Source: Chitinophaga arvensicola
Lineage (GTDB): Bacteria; Bacteroidota; Bacteroidia; Chitinophagales; Chitinophagaceae
Reading direction: 5' to 3'
Length of the DNA stretch: 64,000 bases
Assembly: GCF_900110835.1 (NCBI RefSeq)
Contig: NZ_FOJG01000001.1
Coordinates: 3,937,499-4,001,498 of the forward strand
Within the stretch, counting starts at the first letter, position 1. Every line of letters begins with the position of its first letter. A model generated the notes under the pieces. That model was not told the origin of the DNA. It saw nothing but the letters and a program-made list of their open reading frames with translations, and ran no database searches. The position numbers were made by a program, and so were the translations under genes. Positions 53,052 to 62,526 of this stretch are shown piece by piece.

Positions 53052-53756
53052 TTACAACCTGTATCCTACTGTGAAAGAAAGATTACGGTTTTTGTAATCG
53101 CGTGTGGAAACAGTGCCATCTTTCAGGGCGCCTATATTGACAAGCCCCATTTCATAATTCACTCCAACACGGAATTTTCTGTATTCCGCTCCCACACCAC
53201 CGGAGAGCCCATAGTCCAGTCTGTCGAGGCCCGTGCCCGTATCGCTGAAAGTAGCAGTGCTGGATTTATTATCTGGAATTGCTGCGGTTTGATGAACCGT
53301 GTGGTTACGGCTCACTTCTTTACCCGCAATACCCACCGCCACATAGGGCCCAGCGTTGATAAAAAGCCGGGTGGCCGCGCTCACCGGTACCCGGTAACCA
53401 ATCAGCAGGGGGAGCTGCAGATAAGATTGACGTATTGTCTTTTTCCAGTAGGTCACCGCCGGATTTGTAGATCCTATCCAGACATCTGAGCCCTTACGGA
53501 TGCTGCCTTTAGTGGTGAATGAAAGGCCAGATTCCAGGTAAAACGAATGTCCCAGTTGGTAGTCTGCCAGCACGCCTGCCTGGAAACCCGGTTTGCTTTT
53601 CTTTTCCCCCATAAGATAACTGATCGTTTCGCTGGCATTGGAGATATTAAAACCAGCATTTATTACAAAGGAAAAGGGCTTGTCTTGTGCGTGTAATGTA
53701 ACAGTGGCGAGCAATAGCACAGTGAGAGCCGGAAAAATAAAGTATCGGGCATTCAT
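53052..53756 (-). CDS. Porin-family outer-membrane beta-barrel protein
   Basis: Protein of 234 residues with a signal peptide ending at LHAQD. The remainder is a small eight-stranded-barrel type (SFVINAGFNISNAS, PGFQAGVLADYQLGHSFYLESGLSFTTKGS, LQLPLLIGYRV, FINAGPYVAVGI) ending in an aromatic strand (LSFTVGYRL). This is the PorT/OMP-b-brl family common in Bacteroidota. No substrate can be inferred. It is a single-gene unit. Confidence 0.87.
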   Translation of the reverse strand: MNARYFIFPALTVLLLATVTLHAQDKPFSFVINAGFNISNASETISYLMGEKKSKPGFQAGVLADYQLGHSFYLESGLSFTTKGSIRKGSDVWIGSTNPAVTYWKKTIRQSYLQLPLLIGYRVPVSAATRLFINAGPYVAVGIAGKEVSRNHTVHQTAAIPDNKSSTATFSDTGTGLDRLDYGLSGGVGAEYRKFRVGVNYEMGLVNIGALKDGTVSTRDYKNRNLSFTVGYRL

Positions 53757-54074
53757 ATAGGTATTTTTTTGATTCGGGTTGTTATCGTGAGATGAGAACG
53801 TTAAAATACATCATTCTCCGGTTTTGGTACCGTTAAATCGGATACTAGAAAACATCAGCATAACAGGATTTCAACGCTGCAATTGAGAAACATTATTATC
53901 TTTATGTCTTATGACAACTTACGCTATTACCGCCGCCACAATCATTGTGGCATAATGCAGCTGGTCTTTGCCTGTCGGCAGATCACTACTGCATTTTCCT
54001 TCCTGGTTGCTTAATTATTTACCCAAGAACTTTTATGCCCGGCAGATGGCCAGGGCTTCTAATATTATCATGTC
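53757..54074. other. Gene-free 318-base divergent region
   Basis: It lies between the minus-strand porin-like gene and the plus-strand acetyltransferase. Short open frames run through it but have no start context or family look. TATCTTTA near 53897 is a possible weak -7 element. Nothing else was seen. Confidence 0.55.
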
Positions 54075-54581
54075 ATGATACAGACACCCAACTTATACAT
54101 TCAACCGTTGACATATCCGCAACTGGTAAAATATATCCGCGCCGACTATTCCCTGGAAGAAGAATTACAATTGAAGCCCATTCCCCGGACAATTGCGCCG
54201 GAACTGAAAGAGGCAATGGAACAATCCATTCTTCCACAGGTGGCCAACGCTAACAACAATTACCTGTTTCATACCTTATGGACCATCATCTCCCGGAGTG
54301 AACAACAAATGGTGGGCGACCTGTGTTTCACCGGCGCACCCGATGATTCCGGGGCCATAGAAATTGGTTACGGTACCCATGAAGCATTCAGGGGACGTGG
54401 TTTTATGACGGAAGCGGTAAAGGAGATGCTGAACTGGGCTGCTGCACAATCCGGTGTGAAATCGGTTATTGCCACCACGAATAAGGATAATCCATCGTCG
54501 CAGGCAGTACTAAAAAAGAATGGATTTGTTGTATCCGGAGAAACGGAAGAAATGATATACTGGAAATTCCCGGTTGCCTGA
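54075..54581 (+). CDS. GNAT-family N-acetyltransferase (RimJ/RimL-like)
   Basis: Acetyltransferase of 168 residues using acetyl-CoA. The coenzyme-binding loop is GYGTHEAFRGRGFMTEAVKEML (Arg/Gly-x-x-Gly pattern RGRGF). The later TNKDNPSSQAVLKKNGFVVSGE segment is the usual RimJ/RimL C-terminal motif. The acceptor is unknown. The gene stands alone. Confidence 0.9.
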   Translation: MIQTPNLYIQPLTYPQLVKYIRADYSLEEELQLKPIPRTIAPELKEAMEQSILPQVANANNNYLFHTLWTIISRSEQQMVGDLCFTGAPDDSGAIEIGYGTHEAFRGRGFMTEAVKEMLNWAAAQSGVKSVIATTNKDNPSSQAVLKKNGFVVSGETEEMIYWKFPVA

Positions 54582-54650
54582 GTGAAAGATGCCGGCCCTG
54601 TGCTATGGTCCGGTATTTAAGCCTGTATTATACTTTTGTTTCAAAAGAAA

Positions 54651-54680
54651 GGGCCGGCCTGAAAGCCGGCCCCTGTTATT
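54651..54680. terminator. GC-rich hairpin between the acetyltransferase and DUF4998 genes
   Basis: GGGCCGGC (54651-54658) and GCCGGCCC (54665-54672) enclose a six-base loop. T content after the stem is moderate on both strands. It lies between convergent genes and is probably a shared terminator. Confidence 0.65.
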
Positions 54681-54730
54681 TTACCAATGAAGGGGTTAAA
54701 CAGTGAACATATTTCAACTTAATAGCGCGT

Positions 54731-55768
54731 TTATAATAAGGTTAGTGTTTCATTTACTTCACGGTCGTCACCGGCAGTATTGGTGTAACCGGTGATGAGG
54801 TGGAGGGTACCGGATATTTTGTCGTAGCTGGCGGTAACCACTTTGAAAGAACCGGGTTTAATGCCGGAAAGCATGGTGGCATTTACCGCTACAGTCAGTT
54901 TACTGCCATCATAGGTAAGTATGTATTTCCAGCCATTGGCAGCGAGATTGGCATAATCTATTTCCACCTGCGTGGCATTAAGTTCTACTGCTTTCTTATC
55001 ACCACTTAAGGCTGAGGAGCCGGCAATTACATTACCCGCTTTCGGACCGGTATAGTTGATTCTGGTCCCGCTGCTCGTATACCAGCTGGAAAGCGCATTT
55101 TCTTTTATCAGCGTATCAGCCCGGGCGGCATGGAAAGTATCAATAGCACCGGGTTCCGGCAGGTAGGCAGAAACAACCGTAATTTTTGTTCCGTAGGCAT
55201 AGCCCGGCAGCATCGTTTGTTCGTCGCCGTTATTAACAATCACCGATTTACCTTCCCCGTTTGTGACCATATACCGAACGGTGCTGAAGATGCTGTTGGG
55301 AGGGGCCTGCGCCCAGTCTATCTTCAGTCCCTCGCTGGTAACAGCGGTAGATGCAGCACTGCGGTTACCCACCCCATCTTCATATTGTGCGCCGTACGCA
55401 TTACCTAATGCGAACAAAGGAATGGAGACATTGTTTTTTGCATCGTAAGTACGGATCTCAATGCTGATGGCCCCTTCTTTCAGATTGGGAACATAAGTCA
55501 CGGCGGTATCTACATAGCCTTTGCGTATCACAGGTACTTCCAGCGAATCCTGGTGGTTGTTCCAGAACAGGCGGTAGTGGGTAATTTTAGGATCTGAGGT
55601 AAAAAGGCCGGTTACTTTCACGCGGTTTTTGCCGGCAAATACTTTTACGGAATCCATGATACCTGGATATGATATCTCCCCGCCCTGCTGGAATTTTTTG
55701 TAATCATCCATCTTGGAACATGCGGTCAGGATGAACAAAAGGAACAGATATAAATAATATTTTTTCAT
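54731..55768 (-). CDS. DUF4998-type lipoprotein of a Sus operon
   Basis: Lipoprotein of 345 residues with lipobox LTACSK (Cys about residue 17). The first 220 residues hold fibronectin-like beta domains in the DUF4998 style (YPGIMDSVKVFAGKNRVKVTG, THYRLFWNNHQDSLEVPV, GNAYGAQYEDGVGNRS). The C-terminal 110 residues are a different beta domain. It is the last gene of the SusC/SusD operon, 15 bases after the DUF5000-type gene. Such proteins usually bind glycan at the cell surface. Confidence 0.82.
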   Translation of the reverse strand: MKKYYLYLFLLFILTACSKMDDYKKFQQGGEISYPGIMDSVKVFAGKNRVKVTGLFTSDPKITHYRLFWNNHQDSLEVPVIRKGYVDTAVTYVPNLKEGAISIEIRTYDAKNNVSIPLFALGNAYGAQYEDGVGNRSAASTAVTSEGLKIDWAQAPPNSIFSTVRYMVTNGEGKSVIVNNGDEQTMLPGYAYGTKITVVSAYLPEPGAIDTFHAARADTLIKENALSSWYTSSGTRINYTGPKAGNVIAGSSALSGDKKAVELNATQVEIDYANLAANGWKYILTYDGSKLTVAVNATMLSGIKPGSFKVVTASYDKISGTLHLITGYTNTAGDDREVNETLTLL

Positions 55769-55783
55769 GTTGTAGTATTTAAA

Positions 55784-56977
55784 TTACATGGAGGCGCCCC
55801 ATAACTTTAGTTGAGAAATAGAAAAGCCATAATGTCCCTGCCAGGTGCGGAGCAGTTTAAACCGCAGATATTTGTAGGGAGGCAAACCTGCCGGAAAATC
55901 AAACTCCCAGCCGGCAGTGGCCAGCTCCTGGTCCCCGGTAGTTTCTGTGCCATAAGGCTGTCCGGAAGGTTTGATTACTTCGCAATCCCGCAGCTTGGTC
56001 CAGCTGCTCCAGTTACCATCTGGTGATGGGTTGTTGGAACCATATACTTCAAAGAGCCGCACATTTCCCCTGATGTAGTAGTTACTGCCGATTTCCATGT
56101 AGGGAAATATTTTAAAGCGACTCAGGATGGTTGCTTTTCCCAGGTTCATGGTGATGGATACCGGACCTCCGGCAGATTCGTCAGTGAAAGCGGATGGCCA
56201 TTGACTGGCTCCCCGGCCATCCCACATCATTTCCTGGTTGGTGGAATAAACAAATTTTGCATCATTTGCCAGATGAACCGCACTGTAGGTAAGCCTGTCC
56301 AGCTGTTGCTCATAGATAGGCTTCAGGGTGGCATACATCGTATCGGTGTGATTCAGAAAACGATCCCGGATACTGATGGCAAATTTTGTGGCAACGGTAT
56401 CCAACCCCCTGATATTCCGGTTGATCAGTGAATCTTCTGTATAGATATTGTCCAGTGTTGAATAAGCTCCTTTACCGGTAGAATCGTACAATGGCATGAT
56501 CACCAGCGGATACCTGAATTGATTGGTGGTTTGTATATTGATGCCTCCAAAAGTAGCCACTACTTTCATACTTCTGTAAGTAAGTGTGATAGGGGATACC
56601 AGGGGTTGTACCGTAATGGTTACCGGCTTGGATGCTTCTTCGCCCCGGTTTACAGCATACAATTGCACCTGGTGTGCCAGCGTATCGCCAAACCCATCTA
56701 AGGTCATGCGGTTGGTGTAATAAGAGGCCTTTATTTCTCTTTTGGTACCCCTGCCCACTTCATATACCGCCTTTACATATGCCAGATCGGGGTTATCCGG
56801 GAGCTGGTAAATGATATTGGCAAAACCATTGCGGTTCTCAATCTGCACCTGCGATATTTCTCCGGGTGCACCTTTACTTTTTTCTATCGGCCCCCGCAAC
56901 ATTTCTTCCTTACAGGCAGAGAAGAGCATGGTAGTACAGGCGGCGGTGAGTATGTGTTTGATAATATGTTTGTTCAT
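55784..56977 (-). CDS. DUF4959/DUF5000-type surface lipoprotein
   Basis: Lipoprotein of 397 residues with lipobox LFSACKE (Cys about residue 22). A DUF4959-like beta domain is first (IIYQLPDNPDLAYVKAVYE), then a middle domain (VVATFGGINIQTTNQFRYPLVI). A discoidin-like DUF5000 domain ends the chain (FTDESAGGPVSITMNLGKATILSRFKIFP, YKYLRFKLLRTW). Discoidin-like ends usually bind sugars. It lies 24 bases after susD and 15 bases before the DUF4998-type gene, all on the minus strand. Confidence 0.85.
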   Translation of the reverse strand: MNKHIIKHILTAACTTMLFSACKEEMLRGPIEKSKGAPGEISQVQIENRNGFANIIYQLPDNPDLAYVKAVYEVGRGTKREIKASYYTNRMTLDGFGDTLAHQVQLYAVNRGEEASKPVTITVQPLVSPITLTYRSMKVVATFGGINIQTTNQFRYPLVIMPLYDSTGKGAYSTLDNIYTEDSLINRNIRGLDTVATKFAISIRDRFLNHTDTMYATLKPIYEQQLDRLTYSAVHLANDAKFVYSTNQEMMWDGRGASQWPSAFTDESAGGPVSITMNLGKATILSRFKIFPYMEIGSNYYIRGNVRLFEVYGSNNPSPDGNWSSWTKLRDCEVIKPSGQPYGTETTGDQELATAGWEFDFPAGLPPYKYLRFKLLRTWQGHYGFSISQLKLWGASM

Positions 56978-57001
56978 CAGTTATACTTTAATGATCAGCA
57001 G

Positions 57002-58927
57002 TTACCAGCCCGGATTTTGGACCAGGTTGGGGTTTACACGTATGTCGGCTTCTGAAATGGGCCACAGGTAATCTCTGGGTACTACAAACCGTTGTGAGAA
57101 AAAGGTAACCGGTTTATAGTACAGGTTGGCATCCGACTGATTGGTGTCCCAGCCCTGGATGTTGCCATTCAGTTGTACACCGGCTTCTTTCCATCGTCTG
57201 AGATCCCAGAACCGTTGTCCTTCGAAAGCCAGTTCTATACCCCGTTCCTGGTGAATAATAGCGCGCATCCCATCTTTGGTAGTAAACTTCGCTGGGTTGC
57301 TGGAGTATTGGGTCCAGGAGGTGGCTACCGTTTTCAGACCTGCCCGCTGCCGTACCTTGTTTACATATTCCTGTACGGTGGCAACCGGTCCCTGTGCTTC
57401 ATTCAAAGTTTCTGCATACAGGAGATACAGATCTGCCAGGCGGATTTCCGGCCATGCATAGTTCTCAATGTACACGGCATTGCTGGCCTGCCAGATGAAT
57501 TTGCGGTTCACAAGTTTTTTGGGATAGTAACCGGTGACAGGAATATTTAAACCACTTCCGAACTGTCCCTTTTTAGTTTGAAGATTCCAGGTATCGTCAT
57601 CTGAATTACTGGGGCTGTTCGTCATATACCAGATGCCGCCATCAAAGCCCAATGAGCTGTAAAAGCGGGGCTCCCGGTCGAAGTTGATCCTCGCGGTCTG
57701 GTAATTTTCTATGATGTTATATTTTTCGGCGGTGACCCCGGTACGCAGTTGACCCGGGCTGGAAAAATTCAGTGTTTTATCTTCTCCCACCGGCACGCCG
57801 TTCTGTGTGTAAAACAGGTTTACCAACTTTAGGGTAGGGGCCATTACCGCAATAGAGCCGGTGTTGGTAGACTGTTCCGGATCTGTATGCGCCATTGAAA
57901 ATGCCTGTAATGCAACTGTGAATGAATTGGTCAGCGGCCATATCACCTCACTGTTAAGCGGCTCTGATACTGCGCCTCTCAGGCTCATCTGAATGCGGGT
58001 AGTATCGGTGATATTGAATTCAGAATTGGCAGGAAATTCATATAATTTTACGCCAATAGCTTCTGCTGCCGTCACTGCTTCCTTACAGGCATCAGCAGCG
58101 CGTTGCCATTTTTCAACCTGATAGGCCGTATTGAACAGGGGCAAACCATCCTTGTCTTTAAACCCGCTATAGTCGGGATTTCCATTAAACAGCGGACTTG
58201 CGGCCATGGTCAGTAACTGCGCTTTCACTGCTTTTGCAATCACCCCGGTGATTCGTCCCATTTCGGTAGCATTGTTCTGAATTCTTTCCGGCAATTTCAG
58301 GATAGCAGTATCCAGTAAGCCCGCAATGTAGTTCACAACTGAATCTATCGGTGCGCGTTTCACCCGCATCTGATCGATCGGAGCATCGATGGGCAGGTTT
58401 TTGTCGGCAATAACCACCGGACCATACTGACGAAGCAGCAGATAGTGGTAATAAGCCTTGAGAAACTGCACTTCGGCAGTCCACCGGGTACGCATATCAA
58501 CGCGCAGATCCGGTATTTTGGCAGGATCTTTTACCTGCTCCAGGAAAACGTTACAATCCCTGATGGCGCGGTAATAGGATGCATCGCTGCTCCAGGTGTT
58601 AATATATGGCGTTGCCTTATTCTGATTGCCTCTTCCTATATTCCATACATAACTGCTGATCCTTACTGTTGGATATTCCATCCACATTTCATCGGCTCCC
58701 ATAAAGGCGGGATTACTCTGCACATCGCCATCAGCAGGCAGGTAGGAGTAACAGGTAAATAAATATTTTTCTGCTTCTGCCGCTGAATTAAATGCCAGAT
58801 CAACCGTGGCAATGTTGTCCGGTGTAACGTCCAGGAACGCATGTTTACAGGAAGATACCAGCAGCATGGCGCCACCCAGGGCGATCAGGCCATTGATAAG
58901 ATTTTTATATTGTTGTTTGATCATCAT
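57002..58927 (-). CDS. SusD/RagB-family nutrient-binding lipoprotein
   Basis: Full-size SusD of 641 residues with lipobox VSSCKH (Cys about residue 27). Family segments include FLDVTPDNIATVDLAFNS, AEVQFLKAYYHYLLLRQYGPVVI, EIRLADLYLLYAETLNEAQG and ERGIELAFEGQRFWDLRRW. It pairs with the SusC protein encoded 14 bases upstream to capture and hand over an oligosaccharide. The specific glycan is not readable. Confidence 0.95.
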   Translation of the reverse strand: MMIKQQYKNLINGLIALGGAMLLVSSCKHAFLDVTPDNIATVDLAFNSAAEAEKYLFTCYSYLPADGDVQSNPAFMGADEMWMEYPTVRISSYVWNIGRGNQNKATPYINTWSSDASYYRAIRDCNVFLEQVKDPAKIPDLRVDMRTRWTAEVQFLKAYYHYLLLRQYGPVVIADKNLPIDAPIDQMRVKRAPIDSVVNYIAGLLDTAILKLPERIQNNATEMGRITGVIAKAVKAQLLTMAASPLFNGNPDYSGFKDKDGLPLFNTAYQVEKWQRAADACKEAVTAAEAIGVKLYEFPANSEFNITDTTRIQMSLRGAVSEPLNSEVIWPLTNSFTVALQAFSMAHTDPEQSTNTGSIAVMAPTLKLVNLFYTQNGVPVGEDKTLNFSSPGQLRTGVTAEKYNIIENYQTARINFDREPRFYSSLGFDGGIWYMTNSPSNSDDDTWNLQTKKGQFGSGLNIPVTGYYPKKLVNRKFIWQASNAVYIENYAWPEIRLADLYLLYAETLNEAQGPVATVQEYVNKVRQRAGLKTVATSWTQYSSNPAKFTTKDGMRAIIHQERGIELAFEGQRFWDLRRWKEAGVQLNGNIQGWDTNQSDANLYYKPVTFFSQRFVVPRDYLWPISEADIRVNPNLVQNPGW

Positions 58928-58941
58928 GGTAGGTTGAAAGT

Positions 58942-61900
58942 TTAAAATCCAATGAGCGCACCAATGTTATAAACGCGCTGTACAGGGTAGCCAAGACCAT
59001 TGCCACCCATTTCAGGATCCCACAGTTTGAATTTGCTGAAGGTGAGCAGGTTCATACCATTCAGGTAGATTCTACCACTGTAGATCCCTATCCGCTTCAA
59101 CAGGGGGCGGGGGAAGTTGTATCCCAGTTCCGCCGTTTTCAGCCGGAGGAAAGAGCCGTTTTGTAACCACCAGGTAGATGACTGCACATTGTTTGTTACA
59201 TAGGTATTACTCAGTCGTGGCCAGAATGCGTAGGCATTACGGTTATCTTCTGACCAGTGATCCTGTGCAATCACATCCAGTAATCCGCTTTGGTAGCCAA
59301 TAGGCAGCACTTTGTTGTTATCCAGCGGGTCCACCGGACCACTGATAAATGGAGAAACCGCCAGCGAATTAATAGAGAAGGAGCTACGGGCAGAGCCCTG
59401 GAAAAACATGCTGAAATCAAATGCTTTGTAACCGGCAGAGAATCCGAAACCATAAAGTATTTCCGGATATTCCGGAAGCCCGATCGGTACAATGTCGTCG
59501 GAAGTAATTTGTCCGTCGCCGCTCACATCGCGGTATTTTATATCTCCTGCCATATAATCACCAAACTGCCGTGGTGAATTGGCTACATCTTTTTCATCGA
59601 TAAACAGGCGTTCTGCAATAAAGCCCCAGCGTTGCTTCAGCGAATGACCTACCTGTGAAAGATAAGCCCTGCCTGGCCCAAAGTCAGGTTCTTCATTTAC
59701 CAGCAGTTTACTTGTGGCATAGGTAAAAGTACCACGCGCCTGCACCCAGGCGGTGGTGCCATAGGATTTTTTATAATCAAGTGCCACATCTATACCACTG
59801 CTTTGTGCTTCGCCGGTATTGGCCTGTGGTATTACCTGCAATCCTACGGTAGAAGGAATGTCGGCACGAGTCATCAGAATATTGGTACGCTTGTTCCGGT
59901 AGCCATCGATGGTAAAAGTGAATGCGTTGAAAATAGTGAGGTCCATCCCATAGTTCAATTGTTTTGACAATTCCCAGGTAACATTATTGTTGCCATAGCG
60001 GGATGTGGAAACACCCGGGCGGCTGTATCCCATGCGTTCACCAAATATGGCGCCTCGGTTAAGGTCATTCAGGTTTACCTGCGAGAGGAAGAAGAAACGA
60101 TCTTCGTCCCTGCCAATCTGGTCATTACCCACCAAACCGAAGGTGGCCCTGAATTTCAGGTTGTCGACCACTCCGTGCAGACCTTCAAAGAATTTTTCAT
60201 TGGATACTATCCAGCCGGCACCGATAGACGGAAAGAAGCCGTAGCGGTTGTTTTGGGCAAATCTTTCAGAGCCGTTATATCCAAAATTAAACTCCGCCAG
60301 ATACCGGTCGTCGTAACCATAAGTAAAGCGCCCGCTTACACCAAGATTGCGTTTTGGGAGTGACAGCTGTAAACTGGTAACGCCTCCTTCCAGGTAGTTG
60401 AACATTCTGCCGATCAGCATTCCTGTTACATTATGTTTACCAAAAGTGTTGCCGTAGCTGAGCTGTGTTTCGATATAGGTGGTTGTATTTTGTTTACGTT
60501 CACCGGGTGTATAATCCAGGTATTCGGTAGGTGCCTGATCGCCGATTTGCCCGATTCCCGGAATGTTGTTGTTCAACTGGTTGATACCTGCTACTGATTT
60601 GCTGTCTTCTGTATAAGCCTGGTAGTAAAATGGATTGTACTGCCTGGCTACATCAAAAGCAGAGTAGCGGGTGGTGTATGCCATAAGCCTGGCATTAAGC
60701 CCCTGCAGGAGCGCACTCATATCCTGCGTCAGCTGCAGCTGTGCCGTGAGGGTACTTTTATTGCTCTGCTGATAGCCACGCACTGCCTCCGCATAAGGGT
60801 TGGCAAACAGGCTACGTGTGGTACCCGGAACAATGGCGTTGCCGAACAAAGGATGTTTTGCATATGGCAGATAACTTTGCGGATATATAGCCGGAAACGA
60901 CACAGGGTTGGCCGTTAATACGCTGGAAACTATTTTTGAACCACCACCCACAGGTCCGTTGTAATCATCAAACTGTCCTTTCAGGCTTACCAGTGCCTTC
61001 GTGCTTTTAGTGAGATTGAGTGTAACATTGGATAGTACGGAATAGTTTCTCAGTTTGATGTTACTGTTGAAGTCATTGATAGGCGCCACTTTCAGCATAC
61101 CGTTATCAATGTTGTAGGTCATGGCCAGGTAATACTGTAATTTCTCTCCGCCACCACTTACGTTCATATTATAACGCTGGTTACTGGTATAGTCTTTCAG
61201 CATTTGTTTGATCCAGTCGTTGTTCGGATACAACAACGGATCATCACCTGCAGCGGTATGATCTATTTTGTTTTGTGAATAGGGGGCAGCACCCAGGGCA
61301 TTTCTTGTAAGCGAGGCTTCGTTGGCCAACCGCATATAAGTGATGTTATCGGCCATTTTGAAGTTCTGCGTATTGGCAGAGGTGGAATTTTCTATCCTGA
61401 AATTGAATTTCGTTTTTCCGGACTCTCCCTGTTTGGTGGTCACCAGCACTACGCCATTGGCCCCACGCGCGCCATAAATAGAGGACGCAGTGGCATCTTT
61501 CAGGATAGAGAAGCCGGAAATATCGTCGGCCTGTAATCTTGCCAGCGCAGTATTATCGCTTTCTATACCGTCGATCATGATGAGTGGATTTACCTTTCCG
61601 GTTCCGAATGAACCCACGCCACGGATAAAGAACTGTGCATTGTCGGCCCCCGGCTCACCTGAGCGCTGGAACGAGATAATGCCCGATATGCGTCCTGCCA
61701 GCATTGTGGTAAGGTTGCTGGTCGGCCCTTTTATTTCTTTCGGATTAATACTGGTTACAGAGCTGACCAGGCTGGTTTTCTTTTGTGTACCAAATCCTAC
61801 TACCACCACGTCGTTGAGCGTGGCTGAATTAGGCTTCATTTGCACATTGATGGTACTGCGGTTGCCAATCGTTATGTCTTGTGGCAGATAACCGATGAAA

Positions 61901-62172
61901 GAAAATGCAAGGGTGTCTTTACCGGCAGGTACCTGGATGATGTAGTGGCCTTTTTCATCCGAACCGGTTCCGGTTTTGGTGCCTTTGATCAGTACGGTTA
62001 CACCGGGAACTTTATTTCCTTTTTCATCGGTGATATCGCCCTGGATACTTCTGGCAGATTGGGCAAATATGCTTCCGCTATATAGCAGGAAGGCCATAAC
62101 GACTGCCATGCAGTGTACTGGTCTTCGTATGTGCATTGGCGGCGCATAGTAAGGAGGGTACATTTTTTTCAT
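58942..62172 (-). CDS. SusC/RagA-family TonB-linked outer-membrane transporter
   Basis: Transporter of 1076 residues. An uncommonly long N-terminus precedes the signal peptide; a later ATG (62109, MAVVMAFLLYSGSIFAQ) is a possible start. A carboxypeptidase-regulatory-like domain lies at about 42-115 (IQGDITDEKGNKVPGVTVLIKGT). The plug has the SusC signature (LNDVVVVGFGTQKK, DNAQFFIRGVGSFGTGKVNPLIMIDGIE cut to FFIRGVGSFGTG and PLIMIDG). There is no STN domain, so it is not directly tied to a FecR/sigma switch. It leads the operon with susD and two surface lipoprotein genes. Confidence 0.94.
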   Translation of the reverse strand: MKKMYPPYYAPPMHIRRPVHCMAVVMAFLLYSGSIFAQSARSIQGDITDEKGNKVPGVTVLIKGTKTGTGSDEKGHYIIQVPAGKDTLAFSFIGYLPQDITIGNRSTINVQMKPNSATLNDVVVVGFGTQKKTSLVSSVTSINPKEIKGPTSNLTTMLAGRISGIISFQRSGEPGADNAQFFIRGVGSFGTGKVNPLIMIDGIESDNTALARLQADDISGFSILKDATASSIYGARGANGVVLVTTKQGESGKTKFNFRIENSTSANTQNFKMADNITYMRLANEASLTRNALGAAPYSQNKIDHTAAGDDPLLYPNNDWIKQMLKDYTSNQRYNMNVSGGGEKLQYYLAMTYNIDNGMLKVAPINDFNSNIKLRNYSVLSNVTLNLTKSTKALVSLKGQFDDYNGPVGGGSKIVSSVLTANPVSFPAIYPQSYLPYAKHPLFGNAIVPGTTRSLFANPYAEAVRGYQQSNKSTLTAQLQLTQDMSALLQGLNARLMAYTTRYSAFDVARQYNPFYYQAYTEDSKSVAGINQLNNNIPGIGQIGDQAPTEYLDYTPGERKQNTTTYIETQLSYGNTFGKHNVTGMLIGRMFNYLEGGVTSLQLSLPKRNLGVSGRFTYGYDDRYLAEFNFGYNGSERFAQNNRYGFFPSIGAGWIVSNEKFFEGLHGVVDNLKFRATFGLVGNDQIGRDEDRFFFLSQVNLNDLNRGAIFGERMGYSRPGVSTSRYGNNNVTWELSKQLNYGMDLTIFNAFTFTIDGYRNKRTNILMTRADIPSTVGLQVIPQANTGEAQSSGIDVALDYKKSYGTTAWVQARGTFTYATSKLLVNEEPDFGPGRAYLSQVGHSLKQRWGFIAERLFIDEKDVANSPRQFGDYMAGDIKYRDVSGDGQITSDDIVPIGLPEYPEILYGFGFSAGYKAFDFSMFFQGSARSSFSINSLAVSPFISGPVDPLDNNKVLPIGYQSGLLDVIAQDHWSEDNRNAYAFWPRLSNTYVTNNVQSSTWWLQNGSFLRLKTAELGYNFPRPLLKRIGIYSGRIYLNGMNLLTFSKFKLWDPEMGGNGLGYPVQRVYNIGALIGF

Positions 62173-62526
62173 TTGTTCTTGGTTTGATAAAAAGGTGGTT
62201 TATATCCCGTACCGGTTGTACAGGCAGGTCGTTTCAGGCATAGCTATTCCTGTTGTAACCGCTGATGGCAGGTACAGAAAAAAGGATCGCTACAGGGCCA
62301 TGCTGGTGCTATTAATTCATAACTGGCAGAATAATTTAAATTTTGGCTGATATCGTATAATGAAGGTATTATTTAATAGCCCGGAGATTTTAAAGATATT
62401 ATCACACTTATAAATAAAATTAGCAGTTAACTGCTTTATTGTTTCCCGGGATGCTAAAATGATAAAGCCTTCCGTACCCGGGTACGAAAGGCTTTATCAT
62501 TTGAAGTAAACAGGAAGGCATCAGGT
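62173..62526. other. Gene-free 354-base region upstream of the Sus operon
   Basis: It must hold the promoter of the minus-strand susC gene. No TAnnTTTG was found on the minus strand. A segment at 62199-62224 (TTTATATCCCG then ACCGGTTGTACA) weakly resembles the element at 40063 and lies at a similar distance from its ATG. The right end holds the SDR gene terminator. Confidence 0.55.
62457..62502. terminator. Terminator of the SDR dehydrogenase gene
   Basis: Near-perfect inverted repeat with arms of about 23 bases centred on CCC/GGG; one mismatched pair. ATGATAAAGCCTT on one side matches AAGGCTTTATCAT on the other. It lies 24 bases beyond the stop of the minus-strand dehydrogenase gene. Confidence 0.8.

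Noticed and set aside
53945..54253. 102-codon frame before and into the acetyltransferase gene
   Set aside because: It overlaps the GNAT gene in another frame, and the acetyltransferase motifs are clear.
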